A DNA stretch of 61,690 nucleotides, from positions 17,505 to 79,194 of the forward strand of contig PLRJ01000194.1 of the NCBI GenBank assembly GCA_003163855.1, given 5' to 3'. Positions 24,960 to 33,941 of the stretch are shown here, piece after piece. Both the position numbers and the translations under genes were made by a program. The notes beneath the pieces are model-generated. The model searched no databases and was not told the DNA's origin. It was given only the letters and a program-made list of their open reading frames with translations. The first letter of the stretch is position 1; every line of letters begins with the position of its first letter. The stretch is from Bryobacterales bacterium (GTDB taxonomy: Bacteria > Acidobacteriota > Terriglobia > Bryobacterales > Bryobacteraceae).

Positions 24960-26138
24960 TTGGCAGAAGTGACCATTGACTCCATTCAAGAGGCTCTTGT
25001 GGCCGCCGGCCTGGATGGCTGGTTGTTCTTCGATCATCACAAGCGCGATCCGCTAGCCTACCGGATCTTAGATATCCCGCTTGACGTCAGCGCCACTCGC
25101 CGCTGGTATTACTTCATTCCCGCCCATGGTGAGCCGAAAAGGCTTGTGCATCAAATTGAGAGCGGAACTCTCGATTCCGTGCCCGGTTCGAAAGCGGTCT
25201 ATTCCAGTTGGGAAGACCAGCAGCAGCGGCTGTCCGCCTTGCTGACGGGCGCGAAACTCATAGCCATGCAGTACTCACCGCAATGCGCCATTCCCTACGT
25301 CTCTCTGGTTGACGCTGGAACCATCGAACTGGTCAAAAAATGCGGCGTCGAGGTTGTGTCTTCCGCCAACCTGGTGCAGGAGTTTGAAGCCCGCTGGACC
25401 GAGGCTCAGTTTCAGATGCATCTGGAAGCCGGCAGGCGTGTGGATCAAGCCCGGCGCGAGGCTTTTGACTTTATCGGGGAGCGAGTGAGATCCGGAGAAT
25501 CCGTAAACGAATACGAAGTGCAGCAGTTTATGTGCATGCGCTTCGCCCAACTTGAAGTCACTGCCGACCATGGTCCCACGGTAGCCGTAAACGCGAACGC
25601 TTCTGACCCCCACTACGAACCATCCTCGGAACGTCACTCGCCTATAAACAAGGGAGATAACGTTCTAATCGATTGCTGGGCTAAACTCACTCAACCGCAT
25701 GCAGTCTACTACGATATTGCCTGGGTTGGATTTTGCGGCGATGTTGCTCCCGCCGAAGTGCAAAATGTCTTCGAAGTAGTCCGCGAAGCCCGCGTGAAAA
25801 CATGCTTGTTTGTGATTGAAAAAGTAGCCGCCCGCGAGACTATTGCCGGCTTTCAAGTGGATGATGTTGCCCGCGGTCTCGTCACCGAACGTGGCTTCGG
25901 AGACTACTTCTTCCATCGTACCGGCCACAGCATAGGAGAAGATGTTCACGGCACCGGAGCCAACATGGACAATTTTGAGTGCCATGATGAAAGAAAGATA
26001 ATTCCAGGATCGTGTTTCTCCATTGAGCCGGGCATCTACCTCCCTAAATTTGGCATCAGAAGTGAGGTAAATGTCTTCGTTTCAAAGACATCGGCCCAAG
26101 TGACTGGCCAGCAGCAAGAGAAAGTAGTACTTATCTAA
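24960..26138 (+). CDS. M24-family metallopeptidase (Xaa-Pro aminopeptidase/prolidase-like)
   Basis: The 392-residue protein has a creatinase-like N-terminal domain (about 1-150) and a pita-bread catalytic domain. The five metal ligands of M24 enzymes are all recognisable: Asp in NVLIDCW, Asp in YYDIAW, His in RTGHSIGEDVHG, Glu in SIEPGIY and Glu in IRSEVNVF. It should cleave an N-terminal residue next to proline using two metal ions. It starts at TTG 24960, 8 bp after the hub gene, so it could be co-transcribed with the cassette. The GTG at 24969 is an alternative start. Nothing marks it as a phage protein; I treat it as a host gene. Confidence 0.88.
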   Translation: MAEVTIDSIQEALVAAGLDGWLFFDHHKRDPLAYRILDIPLDVSATRRWYYFIPAHGEPKRLVHQIESGTLDSVPGSKAVYSSWEDQQQRLSALLTGAKLIAMQYSPQCAIPYVSLVDAGTIELVKKCGVEVVSSANLVQEFEARWTEAQFQMHLEAGRRVDQARREAFDFIGERVRSGESVNEYEVQQFMCMRFAQLEVTADHGPTVAVNANASDPHYEPSSERHSPINKGDNVLIDCWAKLTQPHAVYYDIAWVGFCGDVAPAEVQNVFEVVREARVKTCLFVIEKVAARETIAGFQVDDVARGLVTERGFGDYFFHRTGHSIGEDVHGTGANMDNFECHDERKIIPGSCFSIEPGIYLPKFGIRSEVNVFVSKTSAQVTGQQQEKVVLI

Positions 26139-26153
26139 TTCATCTCTGCTGTA

Positions 26154-26167
26154 ATAAGCACGCTTAT
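26154..26167. repeat. Palindrome upstream of the GAF-ANTAR gene
   Basis: ATAAGC-AC-GCTTAT is a perfect 6-bp inverted repeat with a 2-nt centre. A second half site (GATAAGCAC) follows at about 26200-26208. It lies in the 141-bp gap between the M24 peptidase gene and the GAF-ANTAR regulator and looks like an operator. The binding protein is unknown. Confidence 0.35.
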
Positions 26168-26279
26168 ATACAGCCACCTTAACTTTACAAATCTGTGAGA
26201 TAAGCACTTCGCCGCACGGTCATAAGCCGGATCAATAATTTTGATTGGCGGTCTTGCGTCGCGCGTTCTAATCTCGGGT

Positions 26280-27020
26280 ATGGCGACTGTCTTACATATG
26301 GAACCGCCCCCTACCCTCGTGGGTCTGCTTCATCGTATTAGCAGCATCGTGAGTTCAGAGCTTTCCCTCGATGAAATGCTCGGCGAGATTGTAGGGTTGA
26401 CTGTGCAGGTAACGGGCTGCGACGCGTGTCTTGTCTACCTGATTGAACGCGAAGCAAACGAAATTGTGCTGCGGGCCTCTCAAGTGCCGCATCAAACTGA
26501 CCTTGGCAATATTCGCCTGAAGATTGGTGAAGGCGTGACTGGCTGGGTGGTGGAACACCGCTCGGTCGTAGCGCTCTCATCGAACGCGGGCGCGGATAGC
26601 CGGTTTAAACGTTTTCAAGCACTGGTTGAAGATACCTACGAGGCCTTCCTCTCGGTGCCCCTGGTGAGTGGAGGAGATGTCATCGGCGTCATCAACGTCC
26701 ACCATCGCGATCCTTACCATCACACCGCAGACGAAATCTCGCTCCTTACGTTTGTCGGCGAACAAATGGGTGGTGCAATCTCAAAGAGCTTTCTGGCTGA
26801 AGAGAATGCCCGCCTGGTGGAAGAGACGGCGGAAATGCGCCGTCAATTGGAAACCCGCAAACTGGTTGAACGTGCCAAAGGCATCCTTCAACATCGCCAC
26901 AGCCTGACCGAAGAAGAGGCCTATCTGCGCCTCCGCAACGAAAGCCGCCGCTTGCGCCGGCCCATGCGTGAATTGGCAGAAGCCATCATCCTCTCGGAAG
27001 ATTTAAGCCGCAAAAGCTGA
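26280..27020 (+). CDS. GAF-ANTAR RNA-binding antitermination regulator
   Basis: The protein has a GAF sensor domain (about residues 15-165, with EGVTGWVVEHRSVVALSSNA) followed by a helix and a C-terminal ANTAR domain (VERAKGILQHRHSLTEEEAY ... LRRPMRELAEAIILSE). ANTAR domains bind paired hexaloop stem-loops in nascent RNA and block termination. The signal is probably a small ligand bound by GAF. I take the ATG at 26280; TTG 26241 and ATG 26298 are alternatives. Its RNA targets are unknown. It lies 1.3 kb after a cassette that contains terminator hairpins, but no paired ANTAR-type loops were recognised there. Confidence 0.88.
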   Translation: MATVLHMEPPPTLVGLLHRISSIVSSELSLDEMLGEIVGLTVQVTGCDACLVYLIEREANEIVLRASQVPHQTDLGNIRLKIGEGVTGWVVEHRSVVALSSNAGADSRFKRFQALVEDTYEAFLSVPLVSGGDVIGVINVHHRDPYHHTADEISLLTFVGEQMGGAISKSFLAEENARLVEETAEMRRQLETRKLVERAKGILQHRHSLTEEEAYLRLRNESRRLRRPMRELAEAIILSEDLSRKS

Positions 27021-27029
27021 TAATCGGAT

Positions 27030-28025
27030 TTGTATCCCGAATTCGAACCACTCATTCGCAATTCGCATTTCGCAACGATAGCTGGGAACTTCTGGCGGCG
27101 CCAAATTGATACCGCCAGATTCCCAGCTTTGCGCGTGGAATATCGGATTGACCCAAACACGGTTGTAGTAGCGATAGAGCATCAACCCAACAGATCTGAG
27201 TGCCTGGGCCGGTTGGTGATGCTGCACGGACTCGAAGGTTCCTCCGATGCCGGCTACATAGTAAGCCTTGCGCAAGAGGCACTGACTCGCGGTTATGCTG
27301 TTCATCGCTTGAACATGCGAAGCTGCGGCGGTACAGAGCATCTTTCGCAGACGATGTACCACTCGGGCCTGACTTCCGATACGAAATTCGTTTTGCGAGA
27401 AATTCGCAAGCGCGGACGAGGTCCTCTATTCGTGGTCGGTTTCTCACTGGGCGGCAATGTAGCGCTGAAGCTCGCCGGCGAGATTGGGGAGTCGGATCTG
27501 TTGGATGGAGTATGCGCCGCATCCACACCCATCAATCTTGCAGCCGCGGTTCACGCCATTGATCGCCCCGCAAACCGGCTTTATGCGCGCCGGTTTCTCG
27601 GGCGGCTAAAAGCTCGCATCCGCAGCAAGAGCGTGACCGATCCGCAGTTCTATTCTGTCGACGGTATTGACGCAATCAGCTCGATCTGGGAATTTGACGA
27701 TCGTTACACCGCGCCGCTATTTGGCTTCGGTACTGCTGCCAATTATTATGCGACTCAGTCTTCCAATCAATATCTACACGCCATACGCCTACCGACCCTG
27801 GTGATCGCCGCTAAAAACGATCCGCTGGTTCCGTTCGAGATGTATCGTCTCCCGGTCTTCAATACGAATCCTGCTTTGACGTTGATCGCACCTGAATTCG
27901 GAGGGCACCTGGGATTCCTCTCGCGGCATCGCCCCCGTTTCTGGCTGGACCAAGTGGTCATGCGATGGATAGACAGCCGGGCGAAGGGCTTGTTAGAAAA
28001 AACGCTTCAAACCACGCGTTCGTAA
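27030..28025 (+). CDS. YheT-family alpha/beta hydrolase
   Basis: The 331-residue protein matches the COG0429/YheT group: oxyanion-hole segment MLHGLEGSSDAGYI, nucleophile elbow GFSLGGN, acid in AKNDPLVPFEMY and a His in GGHLGF near the C-terminus. The substrate is unknown; related proteins act on lipophilic esters. Start TTG at 27030, 9 bp after the ANTAR gene, so probably co-transcribed. The last 33 bp overlap the end of the convergent glcF gene. Confidence 0.88.
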   Translation: MYPEFEPLIRNSHFATIAGNFWRRQIDTARFPALRVEYRIDPNTVVVAIEHQPNRSECLGRLVMLHGLEGSSDAGYIVSLAQEALTRGYAVHRLNMRSCGGTEHLSQTMYHSGLTSDTKFVLREIRKRGRGPLFVVGFSLGGNVALKLAGEIGESDLLDGVCAASTPINLAAAVHAIDRPANRLYARRFLGRLKARIRSKSVTDPQFYSVDGIDAISSIWEFDDRYTAPLFGFGTAANYYATQSSNQYLHAIRLPTLVIAAKNDPLVPFEMYRLPVFNTNPALTLIAPEFGGHLGFLSRHRPRFWLDQVVMRWIDSRAKGLLEKTLQTTRS

Positions 28026-29348
28026 TAAGGCTCGTCCGGCAAAATTCTTGTAAGCCTCGTCCAGCACTTCCACCACGTGCGCAACCTTCTGGCCGCGCCC
28101 ATACAGCCGCACCCCTGCCGAAAGCTGCAACATGCAACCAGGATTCGCCGTTGTAATCAGCGTCGCATCGAGGCCGTTAATTGTCTCCATCTTTTTCTGC
28201 AGCAGCGTTGTCGCCATCTCAGGCTGCACCACGTTATAGACACCGGCACTACCGCAGCAGATATCAGACATCGGCATCTCGCGAAACTGCAGTCCGGGAA
28301 TTATTTTCAGCAGCTTCCGCGGAGCCATCTTTATGCCTTGCCCGTGCGCCAGGTGACAGGAGTCTTGATAAGTGGCAATTTTGTCCACCCGGCCCATGTC
28401 CTCGTTCAACTCGATAGCGCTGAGAAACCGTGTTACATCTTCCATGCGGCCCTTGAACTTAAGCGCCTTTTCGGCATAGGCCGGGTCGTCCGCCAGCAAA
28501 TGATCGTACTCTTTTAGCGTCGAACCACAACCGGCGGCATTGGTAAGAATCGCGTCGAAGTCTTCACTTAGGAACGCATCGATGTTGCGGCGCGCGAAAT
28601 CCTGCGCCTGCTGTTTATAGCCCGAATGTAGATGTAGCGCGCCACAGCAGTTCTGAGCAGCCGGGATGACAACTTCGCAATGATTGCGCTGCAACACCCG
28701 TACGGTAGCTTCATTCAGGCGCGCGAACGCTACATTCGCGATGCATCCGGCCACAAACGCTACCCGGAAGCGACGCTCACCCACCGCCCGGTAGGTTCTT
28801 CCAATTTTCGAGTAAAAGAATGGAATCTCCGCAGTCGGCGACATCGAATCGAGCTTCGCAAGTTTGCCGAATGGCCTTAGAATGCCGGTGAAACGTGCCA
28901 ACTTCTGCAGCCCGGTTATCTGGTAGAGGTAGAGCACTCCGCCTGCCACCTGCAGCGCCGAGCGGGACGGCAGCAACTTCTCAAAAACGACCTTGCGGTA
29001 GAACTCCTGAACAGCCGAGCGTGTCCGGTACAGCTCAATCTGCTCGCGCGCGGCTTCCACCATCCGCCCATACGGAACGCCCGACGGACACGCCGATTCA
29101 CATCCGCGGCAGGCTAGACACAAATCGATGTGCTGCATGTACGAATCCGTCAGCGGAGCCCCGTTAGCCACTTGGTTCATAAGAAAAATGCGGCCGCGGG
29201 GCGAGTCCATCTCAACGCCAAGTTCGCGGTAAGTAGGACAAGCATTCAGGCACAATCCGCAGTGAACACACTTGTCCAGGTCAGCCTGCGCAGGCCCCAA
29301 TTGAGCTGTTTCATCCGACGAAATATGTACAAAACTATAAACGCCCAT
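27993..29348 (-). CDS. glcF: Glycolate oxidase iron-sulfur subunit
   Basis: This 451-residue subunit carries electrons from the flavin subunits of glycolate oxidase (glycolate to glyoxylate) to the respiratory chain. It has two [4Fe-4S] motifs, CVHCGLCLNACP and CLACRGCESACP, near the N-terminus. Two cysteine-rich CCG domains follow in the second half (CCGALHLHSG and CCGSAGVYNV). The ATG at 29348 overlaps the end of glcE by 14 bp, so the two are coupled. The 3' end overlaps the convergent hydrolase by 33 bp. Confidence 0.93.
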   Translation of the reverse strand: MGVYSFVHISSDETAQLGPAQADLDKCVHCGLCLNACPTYRELGVEMDSPRGRIFLMNQVANGAPLTDSYMQHIDLCLACRGCESACPSGVPYGRMVEAAREQIELYRTRSAVQEFYRKVVFEKLLPSRSALQVAGGVLYLYQITGLQKLARFTGILRPFGKLAKLDSMSPTAEIPFFYSKIGRTYRAVGERRFRVAFVAGCIANVAFARLNEATVRVLQRNHCEVVIPAAQNCCGALHLHSGYKQQAQDFARRNIDAFLSEDFDAILTNAAGCGSTLKEYDHLLADDPAYAEKALKFKGRMEDVTRFLSAIELNEDMGRVDKIATYQDSCHLAHGQGIKMAPRKLLKIIPGLQFREMPMSDICCGSAGVYNVVQPEMATTLLQKKMETINGLDATLITTANPGCMLQLSAGVRLYGRGQKVAHVVEVLDEAYKNFAGRALLRTRGLKRFF

Positions 29349-30495
29349 ACAACCTTGACCGGTTCAACAGATTATTCGGATCGAACATCTGCTTGATCCT
29401 CTTCATCATGGCAAAAGAGTTGTCAGCCTTTCCCGAAGACCGCACCAGCCACAAATCTTTGCCTTGCCGGTTCTCATCCGGGGCAAATTCAACCGCGGTA
29501 CTCCAAGTGGTTTTCTGTGCCGCCTGCCAGATGGGAGCCACTCCTTGCCACGATGTTAAGTATAGATAACTCACTCCCGATGCCGCGCGCGCGATGAACG
29601 GTCCCGAAACCAGGTGCAGCAACTGGCTCATTTCGCTTAGCGTCGTTCCGACGCGCACCACCACCCCGCTCGGCTGCCGCCGCAGGAAGTCGGCAGAAAA
29701 TTCACGCAGCAGCGCCCACCAGGTTGTTTCGTCATGACCGGTAAGCCGCTCGCTGTGGCTCAATTCGCGCTCATACCGGCGCAGCAAGCCCCTGCTTCCG
29801 CCCGCGCGTATGGCCAGGACAAAGTTATTCCAGCCAAGCCGCGCCGCCGCCGGAGGCGAAAGCAGATCTACTGCCATTGGCCTTAGCGGCCCGGCGAGAA
29901 TGGCGTCGCGTTTAGCCAGCGCTTCGTCCAAGTCATGAAATGAGTAGACAAACGTGTTGGTCTCCTCCGGTAGCGGGTGCAGCCTGAAGTTCACGCTGGT
30001 CATTACCGCTAGCGTTCCGAAACTGCCGATCATCAGCTTTCCCAGGTCAAGGCCCGAAACATTTTTTACAACCATGCCGCCAACGCTCGCCACCTTGCCG
30101 TTCAACAAGGCGAACTTCATGCCAATCACCATGTCGCGCGCTGTGCCGAAGTAACGCCGCATGGGTCCGCTACAGTTTGTTGCAACTACGCCGCCTACCG
30201 TCGCTTTTGGATAAAACGGAGGATCGAGGGCGATCATCTGGCCGTGACGCGAAAGTAACTCCTGGAGTTCGCAAAAACCATGACCGGCTTCAACGCTGAT
30301 AGTAAGGTCATTCGGTTCGTACTGTAAAATCCGCCGCAGCCCTGTGGTTCCAAGAATCAAATCGGCCGGCAACAATGGGCCGGCCATCAACCGTTTCGTG
30401 CCGCTGCCAACCACCGCAATGGTGCGCCGGCTGAGCGCGGCGTCTGCTAGTGTCTCTGCCAGATCTTCGGCTGACGAAGGCGTTATGGGATGCAT
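29335..30495 (-). CDS. glcE: Glycolate oxidase FAD-binding subunit
   Basis: The 386-residue protein belongs to the FAD-linked oxidase (FAD_binding_4) family. Recognisable parts are [47 protein letters not shown] and the [20 protein letters not shown] segment. The C-terminal end [16 protein letters not shown] is typical of GlcD/GlcE. The length fits GlcE, not the longer GlcD. The catalytic partner glcD is not next to it; a divergent acyl-CoA dehydrogenase starts 59 bp upstream. Confidence 0.9.
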   Translation of the reverse strand: MHPITPSSAEDLAETLADAALSRRTIAVVGSGTKRLMAGPLLPADLILGTTGLRRILQYEPNDLTISVEAGHGFCELQELLSRHGQMIALDPPFYPKATVGGVVATNCSGPMRRYFGTARDMVIGMKFALLNGKVASVGGMVVKNVSGLDLGKLMIGSFGTLAVMTSVNFRLHPLPEETNTFVYSFHDLDEALAKRDAILAGPLRPMAVDLLSPPAAARLGWNNFVLAIRAGGSRGLLRRYERELSHSERLTGHDETTWWALLREFSADFLRRQPSGVVVRVGTTLSEMSQLLHLVSGPFIARAASGVSYLYLTSWQGVAPIWQAAQKTTWSTAVEFAPDENRQGKDLWLVRSSGKADNSFAMMKRIKQMFDPNNLLNRSRLYGRL

Positions 30496-30554
30496 CCAGG
30501 ATTACTCCCATTTACTCTACTAAGCTGGTCACAGGGAATCTTGTTGTTACAGGT

Positions 30555-31697
30555 ATGAACTTCGAATATTCCGCTGAGCAAATCCAGCTTCGGAAAACCG
30601 TCCGGGACTTCGCGAAGTGTGAAATCGCTCCGCACGTTCTCGAATGGGACGAAACACAAGCCTTCCCGGGTGATGTCATTGGCAAGGCGGCGGAAATGGG
30701 CCTGTTGGGCGCAATATTTCCGGAGGAGTTCGGCGGTGCGGGCTTCGGCTACATCGAGTATTCCATCATCATCGAAGAACTGGCTCGTGTAGACCCAAGC
30801 GTGGCGCTCATTGTTGCCGCTCACAACTCGCTCTGCACGAATCACATCTATCTAGCCGGCAGCGAGGAACAGAAGCGCAAGTATATTTGTAAGCTGGCTT
30901 CGGGCCAATGGCTTGGTTGCTGGTCGCTAACTGAGCCTGAGGCCGGTTCCGATGCAGCGGGTACTCGCTCCACCGCTACTCTGAAAGACGGCGAATGGAT
31001 TCTTAACGGTGGCAAGACATTCACCACCAACGCACATCACGCCGATGTCTGCGTGGCCATGGCGGTAACTGACCGCTCCGCTTCGCAGCATGGCATCTCG
31101 GCCTTCATTCTTGAAAAAGGCATGCCTGGCTTTACCGTTGGCAAAAAAGAGAACAAGCTGGGAATGCGCGCCAGTGACACCGGCGAGGTTCTGTTTTCCG
31201 ACTGCAAACTCGCGCAGTGCCAACTGCTGGGAAAGCCCGGCGAGGGTTTCGTCGATAGCCTTCGTATTCTGGATGGTGGCCGCATCTCCATCGCAGCTCT
31301 TGCCCTCGGACTGGCCGAAGGCGCTTACGACGCTGCCCTGAAGTATTCCAAGCATCGCAAACAATTCGGACGATTCATCTCCGAATTCCAGGCAATTCAG
31401 GACAAACTCGCCATTATGGCTACCGATATCGAAGCGGCTCGCTGGCTCATTTACTCGGCCGGCAGCCGCAAAGACGCGGGCCATCGTGTAACCAAGGAAT
31501 CGGCTATGGCGAAACTCTTCGCCTCTGAAATGGCGGTGCGCGCCGCTGACCAGGCTCTGCAGATTCATGGCGGCTACGGCTTCATCAAAGACTATCCGGT
31601 GGAAAAGTTCTACCGGGACGTAAAGCTCTGCACCATTGGCGAGGGCACCAGCGAAATTCAGCGACTGGTTATTGCGCGCCAGTTGCTAAAAGAATAA
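30555..31697 (+). CDS. Acyl-CoA dehydrogenase
   Basis: The 380-residue FAD enzyme carries out the first step of beta-oxidation. It has the N-terminal helical domain, [13 protein letters not shown], the [10 protein letters not shown] region, and the C-terminal motif with the catalytic base Glu in GEGTSEIQR. It fits the short/branched-chain type. I take the ATG at 30555 (family-like [19 protein letters not shown]); the frame extends upstream into the glcE divergent region without support. Its stop is directly followed by the ATG of meaB, so the gene sits in an operon for propionate/branched-chain acyl-CoA breakdown. Confidence 0.93.
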   Translation: MNFEYSAEQIQLRKTVRDFAKCEIAPHVLEWDETQAFPGDVIGKAAEMGLLGAIFPEEFGGAGFGYIEYSIIIEELARVDPSVALIVAAHNSLCTNHIYLAGSEEQKRKYICKLASGQWLGCWSLTEPEAGSDAAGTRSTATLKDGEWILNGGKTFTTNAHHADVCVAMAVTDRSASQHGISAFILEKGMPGFTVGKKENKLGMRASDTGEVLFSDCKLAQCQLLGKPGEGFVDSLRILDGGRISIAALALGLAEGAYDAALKYSKHRKQFGRFISEFQAIQDKLAIMATDIEAARWLIYSAGSRKDAGHRVTKESAMAKLFASEMAVRAADQALQIHGGYGFIKDYPVEKFYRDVKLCTIGEGTSEIQRLVIARQLLKE

Positions 31698-32642
31698 ATG
31701 CCAGCCTCGCCTCCAACCCGAACCCTGGCCGATTCCGTTGCTGCCGGCGACGAGCGCGCGCTGGCTCGTGCCGCGACTCTGCTTGAGGCCGTTACTGCCG
31801 AAGGTCGCTCGCTCCTCAAGGCGCTTTTCCCGCTTACGGGAAAGGCCATGATCATCGGCGTCACCGGTCCTCCAGGCGCGGGCAAAAGCACGCTCGTCGA
31901 TCAACTCATTGGCGCCTGCCGCGCGCAATCCCGCTCAGTCGGCGTCATCGCCGTCGATCCCAGCAGTCCTTATAGCCGCGGCGCTCTTCTTGGCGACCGC
32001 ATCCGAATGCAGCGCCATCACAACGATAACGGCGTCTTCATCCGCTCTATGGCCACGCGCGGTAAACTCGGCGGCTTGGCGCAGGCCACGCTCGATTTGG
32101 CGCTGCTGCTAGATGCTGCCGGCCGAAGCGTCATCTTCATCGAAACTGTCGGCGTTGGTCAGGATGAAATCGACATCGCTCAACTGGCCGATATCACCGT
32201 CGTCACGCTAGTGCCCGGCATGGGTGATGATGTCCAGGCTGTAAAGGCAGGCATCATGGAAATCGCCGATGTTTTTGCCGTTAACAAGTCCGATCTTCCG
32301 GGCGCGGACGCGCTGGTGCAAGCCATCGAGTTCATGCAGACCTTAGGCGAGCGTGCCGCTCCCGGCCACAGTGCGCCCGTCTGCAAAGTAAAAGCTATCG
32401 ATGGCGCCGGAATTCCTGAACTTTGGGCCGCTATTCAGAAAGCTTTCGACGCCAAAGGCAAACAGGACGCTTTCACCGGCGTTTGGGAAATCCGGCTGCG
32501 CGAGCACCTGCGCGAGACTATACTTTGTGACTTGCCGTCTGAAACTCTTTCTCTTTATGCGTCGCGGGTGGCCCGTCGCGCCGAAGATCCATATAGCGCG
32601 GTTGCCGGCTTGAAAGCCGAGATGCTGGCCTCTCGAAAATGA
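31698..32642 (+). CDS. meaB: MeaB/ArgK-type GTPase for methylmalonyl-CoA mutase
   Basis: The 314-residue P-loop GTPase protects and reloads the B12 cofactor of methylmalonyl-CoA mutase. It shows Walker A GPPGAGKSTL, the metal-binding DPSSPYSRGALLGDRIRM, ETVGVGQDE (switch II/Walker B), and NKSDLPGAD (base recognition). It starts directly after the acyl-CoA dehydrogenase stop and overlaps the epimerase gene in ATGA, so the three are translated as a unit. The mutase itself is not in the window. Confidence 0.95.
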   Translation: MPASPPTRTLADSVAAGDERALARAATLLEAVTAEGRSLLKALFPLTGKAMIIGVTGPPGAGKSTLVDQLIGACRAQSRSVGVIAVDPSSPYSRGALLGDRIRMQRHHNDNGVFIRSMATRGKLGGLAQATLDLALLLDAAGRSVIFIETVGVGQDEIDIAQLADITVVTLVPGMGDDVQAVKAGIMEIADVFAVNKSDLPGADALVQAIEFMQTLGERAAPGHSAPVCKVKAIDGAGIPELWAAIQKAFDAKGKQDAFTGVWEIRLREHLRETILCDLPSETLSLYASRVARRAEDPYSAVAGLKAEMLASRK

Positions 32643-33046
32643 GCATTGAAATCGATCATCTTGGAATCGCGGTAACAAATCTTGAGGAGTCGCTGCGCTT
32701 TTACCGCGATGTTCTCGGCCTGAACGTCACTCACCAGGAAACGATAGCGGTGGAGCGTGTTACCGTAGCGATGTTACCGGCTGGTGACGGTTCGGCTGCG
32801 CCCCGGCTGGAATTGCTGGAGGCTACCGATAGCGCCTCGACGGTGGCCAAATTCATCACCAGGCGTGGTCCGGGCCTGCATCATGTCGCCCTGCGGGTAG
32901 ACGACCTGGCGTCCTCAGTGGAACGCTTGCGCAGCGGCGGCGCTAAGCTGCTGAACGAACCGCGCAGGGGCGCCGGCGGCCACATGTACGTGTTCGTCCA
33001 TCCCGAATCCACCGGTGGCATTTTGTTAGAACTGATTCAGAAGTAG
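32639..33046 (+). CDS. mce: Methylmalonyl-CoA epimerase
   Basis: This 135-residue vicinal-oxygen-chelate enzyme interconverts (2S)- and (2R)-methylmalonyl-CoA before the mutase. Metal-binding positions are visible in IDHLGIAV (His), GLHHVALRV (His) and GGILLELIQ (Glu). It overlaps meaB by 4 bp. Its function fits the neighbouring acyl-CoA dehydrogenase and MeaB. Confidence 0.94.
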   Translation: MSIEIDHLGIAVTNLEESLRFYRDVLGLNVTHQETIAVERVTVAMLPAGDGSAAPRLELLEATDSASTVAKFITRRGPGLHHVALRVDDLASSVERLRSGGAKLLNEPRRGAGGHMYVFVHPESTGGILLELIQK

Positions 33047-33071
33047 CAGGCAATACGGAGAAGAGAAGCGT

Positions 33072-33941
33072 TTGAGCAAAAAAGCGGGAATCGGCATTAT
33101 AGGCGGCAGTGGCCTTTACCACATGGCGGGCTTTGAGGCCCACGAAGAGATTCAGTTAACCACTCCTTTTGGAGATCCATCCGACGCCTTTATTGTCGGC
33201 ACGCTGGAAGGCAAGGACGTGGCGTTCCTGGCGCGGCACGGACGCGGCCATCGTATATCACCTTCCGAACTCAACTTCCGCGCCAACATTTATGGCATGA
33301 AAATGCTTGGCGTCGATCGCATACTTTCTCTAAGCGCCGTCGGCTCCATGAAGGAGGAACACAAGCCGCTCGATTTTGTCATTCCTGATCAGTTTTTCGA
33401 TCGTACCCGCGGCCGCGTATCTACCTTTTTTGAAGGCGGCATTGTCGCCCACATCAGCTTTGCCGATCCGATCTGTCCTGAACTGTCAGCCCTCGTGCAT
33501 CAGGCGTCAGGCAAAGTCGGTGTGAATGCGAAATCCGGCGGCACTTACCTGTGTATGGAAGGTCCTGCCTTCTCCACGCGCGCCGAATCCAACATTTATC
33601 GAAGCTGGGGCATGGACGTCATCGGCATGACGAATCTGACTGAGGCGAAACTAGCGCGCGAAGCCGAAATCTGTTACGTCACCATCGCCATGGTCACCGA
33701 TTACGATTGCTGGCACGAAGAGCACGATGCCGTCACGGTTGATCAAATCATCCAGACCTTGACACAGAATGCCGACAACGCCCGCAAGCTGGTGCGCGAA
33801 GTGGTGCGCGAATTTCCAGCTGGCCGAAGCTGCAGGTGCGGCTCCGCTCTGAAGCATGCCATCATCACTGACCGCAAAATGATTTCGCCTGAAGCGAAAG
33901 AAAAGCTGGGACTTCTTATTGGCAAATATACCGGCGAATGA
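33072..33941 (+). CDS. mtnP: S-methyl-5'-thioadenosine phosphorylase
   Basis: The 289-residue enzyme splits methylthioadenosine with phosphate into adenine and 5-methylthioribose-1-phosphate (methionine salvage). Motifs: IGIIGGSGLYHM (phosphate binding), FLARHGRGHRISPSELNFRA, the substrate region TYLCMEGPAFSTRAESNIYR, and DVIGMTNLTEAKLAREAEICY. It starts at TTG 33072, 25 bp after mce. The end overlaps the next gene by 23 bp in another frame. Confidence 0.94.
   Translation: MSKKAGIGIIGGSGLYHMAGFEAHEEIQLTTPFGDPSDAFIVGTLEGKDVAFLARHGRGHRISPSELNFRANIYGMKMLGVDRILSLSAVGSMKEEHKPLDFVIPDQFFDRTRGRVSTFFEGGIVAHISFADPICPELSALVHQASGKVGVNAKSGGTYLCMEGPAFSTRAESNIYRSWGMDVIGMTNLTEAKLAREAEICYVTIAMVTDYDCWHEEHDAVTVDQIIQTLTQNADNARKLVREVVREFPAGRSCRCGSALKHAIITDRKMISPEAKEKLGLLIGKYTGE

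Noticed and set aside
24960..26138. M24 peptidase as a phage prohead protease
   Set aside because: It has the full M24 dinuclear metal site and fold and lies after the tail genes; prohead proteases are serine-type and sit before the capsid gene.
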